NCBI GenBank assembly: GCA_964490745.1
Contig: CAZBDT010000096.1
Location: 1 to 9,318 of the forward strand
DNA: 9,318 nucleotides
DNA from: Litorimonas sp964490745
Lineage (GTDB): Bacteria; Pseudomonadota; Alphaproteobacteria; Caulobacterales; Maricaulaceae
Direction of reading: 5' to 3'
Shown one piece after another: positions 7,077-9,318 of this stretch. How positions within the stretch are numbered: position 1 is the first letter of the stretch; the number at the start of each line of letters is the position of its first letter. The notes under the pieces were generated by a model, which was not told the DNA's origin, ran no database searches, and saw only the letters and a program-made list of their open reading frames with translations. The position numbers and the translations under genes were made by a program.

Positions 7077-7102
7077 CGTGACTTGCAAGCATTGCGGTCA
7101 CG
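7077..7102. promoter_or_regulatory. Nested imperfect inverted repeat in the divergent control region
   Basis: Outer arms CGTGAC (7077-7082) and GTCACG (7097-7102) enclose inner arms GCAA (7085-7088) and TTGC (7092-7095), with small mismatched bulges between. It lies 2 bases from the dyad at 7058-7074 and 24 bases before the rdgB start. It could be a second operator, or an RNA hairpin in either leader. Confidence 0.4.
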
Positions 7103-7126
7103 TCCTCATGGGATTAAGCGACCTTC

Positions 7127-7771
7127 ATGACACGAAATAAACTGACATCCGGCCTGAAAATCGTCGTAGCCTCTCACAATGAGGGTAAGGTGCGAGAGAT
7201 ACGCGACCTTCTCCATCCTTTTGGGTTGGAAACGATAAGCGCAACGGAACTGAACCTGCCGGAACCGGAAGAAACAGAAACGACTTTTTCCGGCAATGCA
7301 GCCTTAAAAGCTGTTGCGGCAGCCAAAGCTTCCGGCCTGCCTGCCCTGTCGGATGATAGTGGATTGGCAGTGGATGCATTAGATGGTGACCCGGGAATTT
7401 ATGCGGCACGTTGGGCGGAACTGCCGCGGATTGAGCGCGAAACATATGGCCAACGTCGGGACTTTGATATGGCCATGTGGCATGTGAATGATCGCTTAGG
7501 TGATACCGTCAACCGACGCGCCCGGTTTATCTGTGCACTCTGTTTGGCGTGGCCCGATGGAAACACCTCCATCTATGAAGGGACAGTCGAGGGCGAAATG
7601 ATTTGGCCACCCCGCGGAAATAAAGGGTTCGGTTATGATCCGATGTTCCAACAATTGGGCGCAACTCAAACTTTTGCAGAAATTGAACCCGACGCAAAAC
7701 ATGCGATCAGCCATCGAGCTGATGCGTTTAAAAAGTTCTTGGTGGATCAATTCCCAGATCACAGCGCGTAA
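7127..7771 (+). CDS. rdgB: Non-canonical purine NTP pyrophosphatase, RdgB/HAM1 family
   Basis: This cytoplasmic enzyme hydrolyses dITP, ITP and XTP to the monophosphate and pyrophosphate, keeping deaminated purines out of DNA and RNA. It has 214 residues, near the usual ~200. Family motifs are in order: ASHNEGKVREI (15-25, substrate and phosphate contacts), FSGNAALKA (54-62), ALSDDSGLAVDALDGDPGIY (73-92, with the catalytic/metal aspartates), GNKGFGYDPMF (164-174) and ISHRADAFKKF (194-204). The ATG at 7127 gives a short, family-like N-terminus, although the ribosome-binding site is weak. hemW begins 8 bases after the stop, so the two are very likely one operon. In many alphaproteobacteria rph lies just upstream; here that place is taken by the divergent DUF2975/Xre pair. 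Confidence 0.96.
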   Translation: MTRNKLTSGLKIVVASHNEGKVREIRDLLHPFGLETISATELNLPEPEETETTFSGNAALKAVAAAKASGLPALSDDSGLAVDALDGDPGIYAARWAELPRIERETYGQRRDFDMAMWHVNDRLGDTVNRRARFICALCLAWPDGNTSIYEGTVEGEMIWPPRGNKGFGYDPMFQQLGATQTFAEIEPDAKHAISHRADAFKKFLVDQFPDHSA

Positions 7772-7779
7772 ACCGCCGG

Positions 7780-8910
7780 ATGGAACCGCTCGCCATTTAT
7801 ATCCACTGGCCCTATTGCGCGCGCATTTGCCCTTATTGTGATTTCAATGTTTACAAACGGCGCGATGACGATCGTCTACTGCCAGCGATTTTGACAGATT
7901 TAAAATATTGGCGTGAGCTATCAGGTCCGAGGCAGGTGAGCTCGATTCATTTCGGAGGTGGCACACCCTCTTTAATGTCGCCAAAACAAGTCGGCGAAAT
8001 TTGCGAGAAAATTGATGATCTTTGGGGTCTATCAGATATTGAAATTGCACTGGAGGCCAACCCGCATGAGATGAATGCAGAGGATTGGCGCGGTTACCGC
8101 GCGGCAGGATTAAATCGCCTCTCTTTGGGCATTCAAACGTTCAATGATGAGGCGCTGAAATTTCTGGGTCGCGATCATGATTCCGATACTGCGCAAGCCG
8201 CACTCGATCTGGCGCTTGAGATTTTTCCAAGCGTGTCATCAGACCTGATTTTTGGATGGGCGGGCCAAACTGAACAGGACTTGGTGCGTGATTCAAACAC
8301 CCTTCTAAAATCAGGCGTCCCACATATTTCGACTTATCAGCTCACCATTGAGTACGGGACAGCCTTTGCAAAAGCCGAGACACGCGGACAGAGCAAAGCG
8401 GTCAATGCCGACATCTCTGCGGATTTATATGATCGTGTTCGAGACATCTTAATCGACGCAGGTTTCAATCATTATGAAGTCTCTAATTTTGCAAAGCCCG
8501 GCCATCAATCACAACATAATCTCGCTTATTGGCGCGCTTGGGATTATGTCGGTGTTGGACCGGGCGCGCATGGTCGGATCACCATAGATAACCAGCGTCA
8601 GGCCACTATCACGCATATGCGCCCGAATACTTATTCAGATGCTGCGAAAATAACAGGATGCGGTCTGGAAAGTCGGGAAACTCTCTCACCAGAAGATAGA
8701 GCCGCTGAATATTTACTCATGGGGCTTCGGATTGATGAAGGCATATCCTTAGACACCTTTACAAAAATGGCCGTGCATCCCTTAAATAAATTTGAGCTTC
8801 AGTATTTGATTGATGACGGGCTTTTATCTCTTGATAATGATAAGCTAAGCGCAACATCCGAAGGACGGCTCGTTCTCAATAAGGTTACAGAACGTCTTTT
8901 GTTAAACTAA
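7780..8910 (+). CDS. hemW: Radical-SAM heme chaperone HemW
   Basis: HemW (formerly called HemN-like oxygen-independent coproporphyrinogen oxidase) binds heme and delivers it to membrane haem proteins; it does not make haem. The protein has 376 residues, the normal length. The [4Fe-4S] cysteines are 13, 17 and 20 (CARICPYCDF). The SAM-contact motif HFGGGTPSL lies at 57-65, a GIQTF segment at 117-121, and the HemW-specific HNLAYW at 246-251 followed by GVGPGAHG (258-265). True HemN would carry a fourth cysteine in CxxxCxxCxC; here that position is phenylalanine (DF), which marks HemW. The C-terminal ~75 residues form the usual small helical domain. No strong Shine-Dalgarno is seen before the ATG, which fits coupling to rdgB 8 bases upstream. 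Confidence 0.95.
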   Translation: MEPLAIYIHWPYCARICPYCDFNVYKRRDDDRLLPAILTDLKYWRELSGPRQVSSIHFGGGTPSLMSPKQVGEICEKIDDLWGLSDIEIALEANPHEMNAEDWRGYRAAGLNRLSLGIQTFNDEALKFLGRDHDSDTAQAALDLALEIFPSVSSDLIFGWAGQTEQDLVRDSNTLLKSGVPHISTYQLTIEYGTAFAKAETRGQSKAVNADISADLYDRVRDILIDAGFNHYEVSNFAKPGHQSQHNLAYWRAWDYVGVGPGAHGRITIDNQRQATITHMRPNTYSDAAKITGCGLESRETLSPEDRAAEYLLMGLRIDEGISLDTFTKMAVHPLNKFELQYLIDDGLLSLDNDKLSATSEGRLVLNKVTERLLLN

Positions 8911-8935
8911 GGGTATGGCCGCCTACCCATAACAC

Positions 8936-8964
8936 AAAAAGCCGAACATATAGGTCCGACCTTT
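8936..8964 (-). terminator. Intrinsic terminator of infC
   Basis: Read on the minus strand, 21 bases after the infC stop, GTCGGAC (8960-8954) pairs with GTTCGGC (8947-8941) around a 6-base loop, using two G-U pairs, and is followed by five T residues (8940-8936). Flanking A residues on the 5' side extend the stem into the T-run. The plus-strand RNA would lose the two wobble pairs, so the element works best for infC. Confidence 0.7.
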
Positions 8965-8985
8965 ATTCAGTTATGGAAATGAGAC

Positions 8986-9318
8986 TTAAAAGCTCTTAGG
9001 CGCCAGCACCATCGTCATTAAACGACCTTCAGTTTTAGGCTCAAATTCAACTTTACATTCATCGGCAAAGTCTTCTTTGATGCGGGCCAGTAAATCCATG
9101 CCCCGATCCATGTGCGCCATTTCACGTCCTCGAAACCGCACAGTCACTTTCACTTTATCGCCGCGATCAAAGAACTTGCGCATCGCTTTGGTTTTGACCC
9201 CATAATCATGCACATCAATATTTGGGCGCATTTTGATTTCTTTGAGCGATTGCGTCCGCTGGTTCTTGCGATTAGCCGCTTTTTTCTTTTGATTTTCAAA
9301 GCGCATCTTCCCGTAATC
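8986..9318 (-). CDS. infC: Translation initiation factor IF3, N-terminus outside window
   Basis: The frame is open from the right edge to a TAA at 8986-8988, giving the last 110 residues. An ATG at 9306 is internal, because the preceding codons read DYGK, part of the conserved IF3 DYGK(Y/M)xFExQKK segment at the end of the N-terminal domain. The lysine-rich linker (KKKAANRKNQRTQSLKEIKMRP) and the whole C-terminal domain follow, with GDKVKVTVRFRGREMAH and a final MTMVLAPK strand. IF3 binds the 30S subunit, prevents early 50S joining and checks the start codon and initiator tRNA. A full gene would have about 170-180 codons. The transcript seems to end at the terminator just downstream; rpmI and rplT, which follow infC in many bacteria, are not here. 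Confidence 0.96.
   Translation of the reverse strand, partial: DYGKMRFENQKKKAANRKNQRTQSLKEIKMRPNIDVHDYGVKTKAMRKFFDRGDKVKVTVRFRGREMAHMDRGMDLLARIKEDFADECKVEFEPKTEGRLMTMVLAPKSF

Noticed and set aside
7054..7101. N-terminal extension of the DUF2975 protein from GTG 7101 or ATG 7092
   Set aside because: The extension would overlap both inverted repeats and is not typical of the family. It is not fully excluded, because a GAGGA lies upstream of 7092.
8911..8928. GGGTA/TACCC hairpin immediately after the hemW stop
   Set aside because: It has 5-7 pairs, but no T-run follows on the plus strand (the next bases are ATAACACAAAAA), so I do not call it an intrinsic terminator.

Overview
The window looks like a chromosomal segment of an alphaproteobacterium of roughly even GC content, most like marine Maricaulales/Hyphomonadaceae-type lineages. 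This placement is an inference from protein style, the rdgB-hemW pairing and the ScsB-like form of DsbD; no rRNA or other decisive marker is present. Coding density is high, no stretch over 300 bases lacks a gene, and I see no tRNA, insertion sequence, CRISPR array or phage gene.

Layout, left to right. (1) A membrane-anchored protein of unknown function on the minus strand runs off the left edge (1-533). (2) Divergent from it, on the plus strand, is a small acidic exported protein of unknown function (647-1204). (3) Convergent with that, and overlapping its 3' end by 9 bases, is a minus-strand two-gene operon. The upstream gene (3103-4107) encodes a membrane-hairpin protein whose C-terminal half resembles the nucleotide-exchange factor GrpE. 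The downstream gene (1196-3106) encodes an Hsp70-type ATPase in which a helical region with a hydrophobic hairpin replaces the usual peptide-binding domain. They overlap as ATGA. (4) Divergent from that operon is a DsbD/ScsB-type thiol-disulfide reductase (4183-6255) with all three expected cysteine pairs. (5) Convergent with dsbD is a minus-strand pair, a DUF2975 membrane protein and a small Xre/YozG-type regulator, joined as TAATG, with a dyad-rich control region upstream. (6) Divergent from this pair are rdgB (house-cleaning nucleotide pyrophosphatase) and hemW (radical-SAM heme chaperone) in tandem, 8 bases apart. (7) On the minus strand at the right edge is the C-terminal part of infC (translation initiation factor IF3), followed by a convincing intrinsic terminator.

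The housekeeping genes (infC, rdgB, hemW, dsbD) are ordinary. The most unusual part is the GrpE-like/Hsp70-like pair at 1196-4107. Both proteins carry a hydrophobic hairpin, they are translationally coupled, and the Hsp70 lacks a recognisable substrate-binding domain. This suggests a membrane-associated ATPase plus dedicated exchange factor rather than a general chaperone. The GrpE-like gene also holds an in-frame A-rich slippery heptamer just before its GrpE-like tail. The second point of interest is the pair of inverted repeats between the DUF2975/Xre operon and rdgB, a likely autoregulatory control region.
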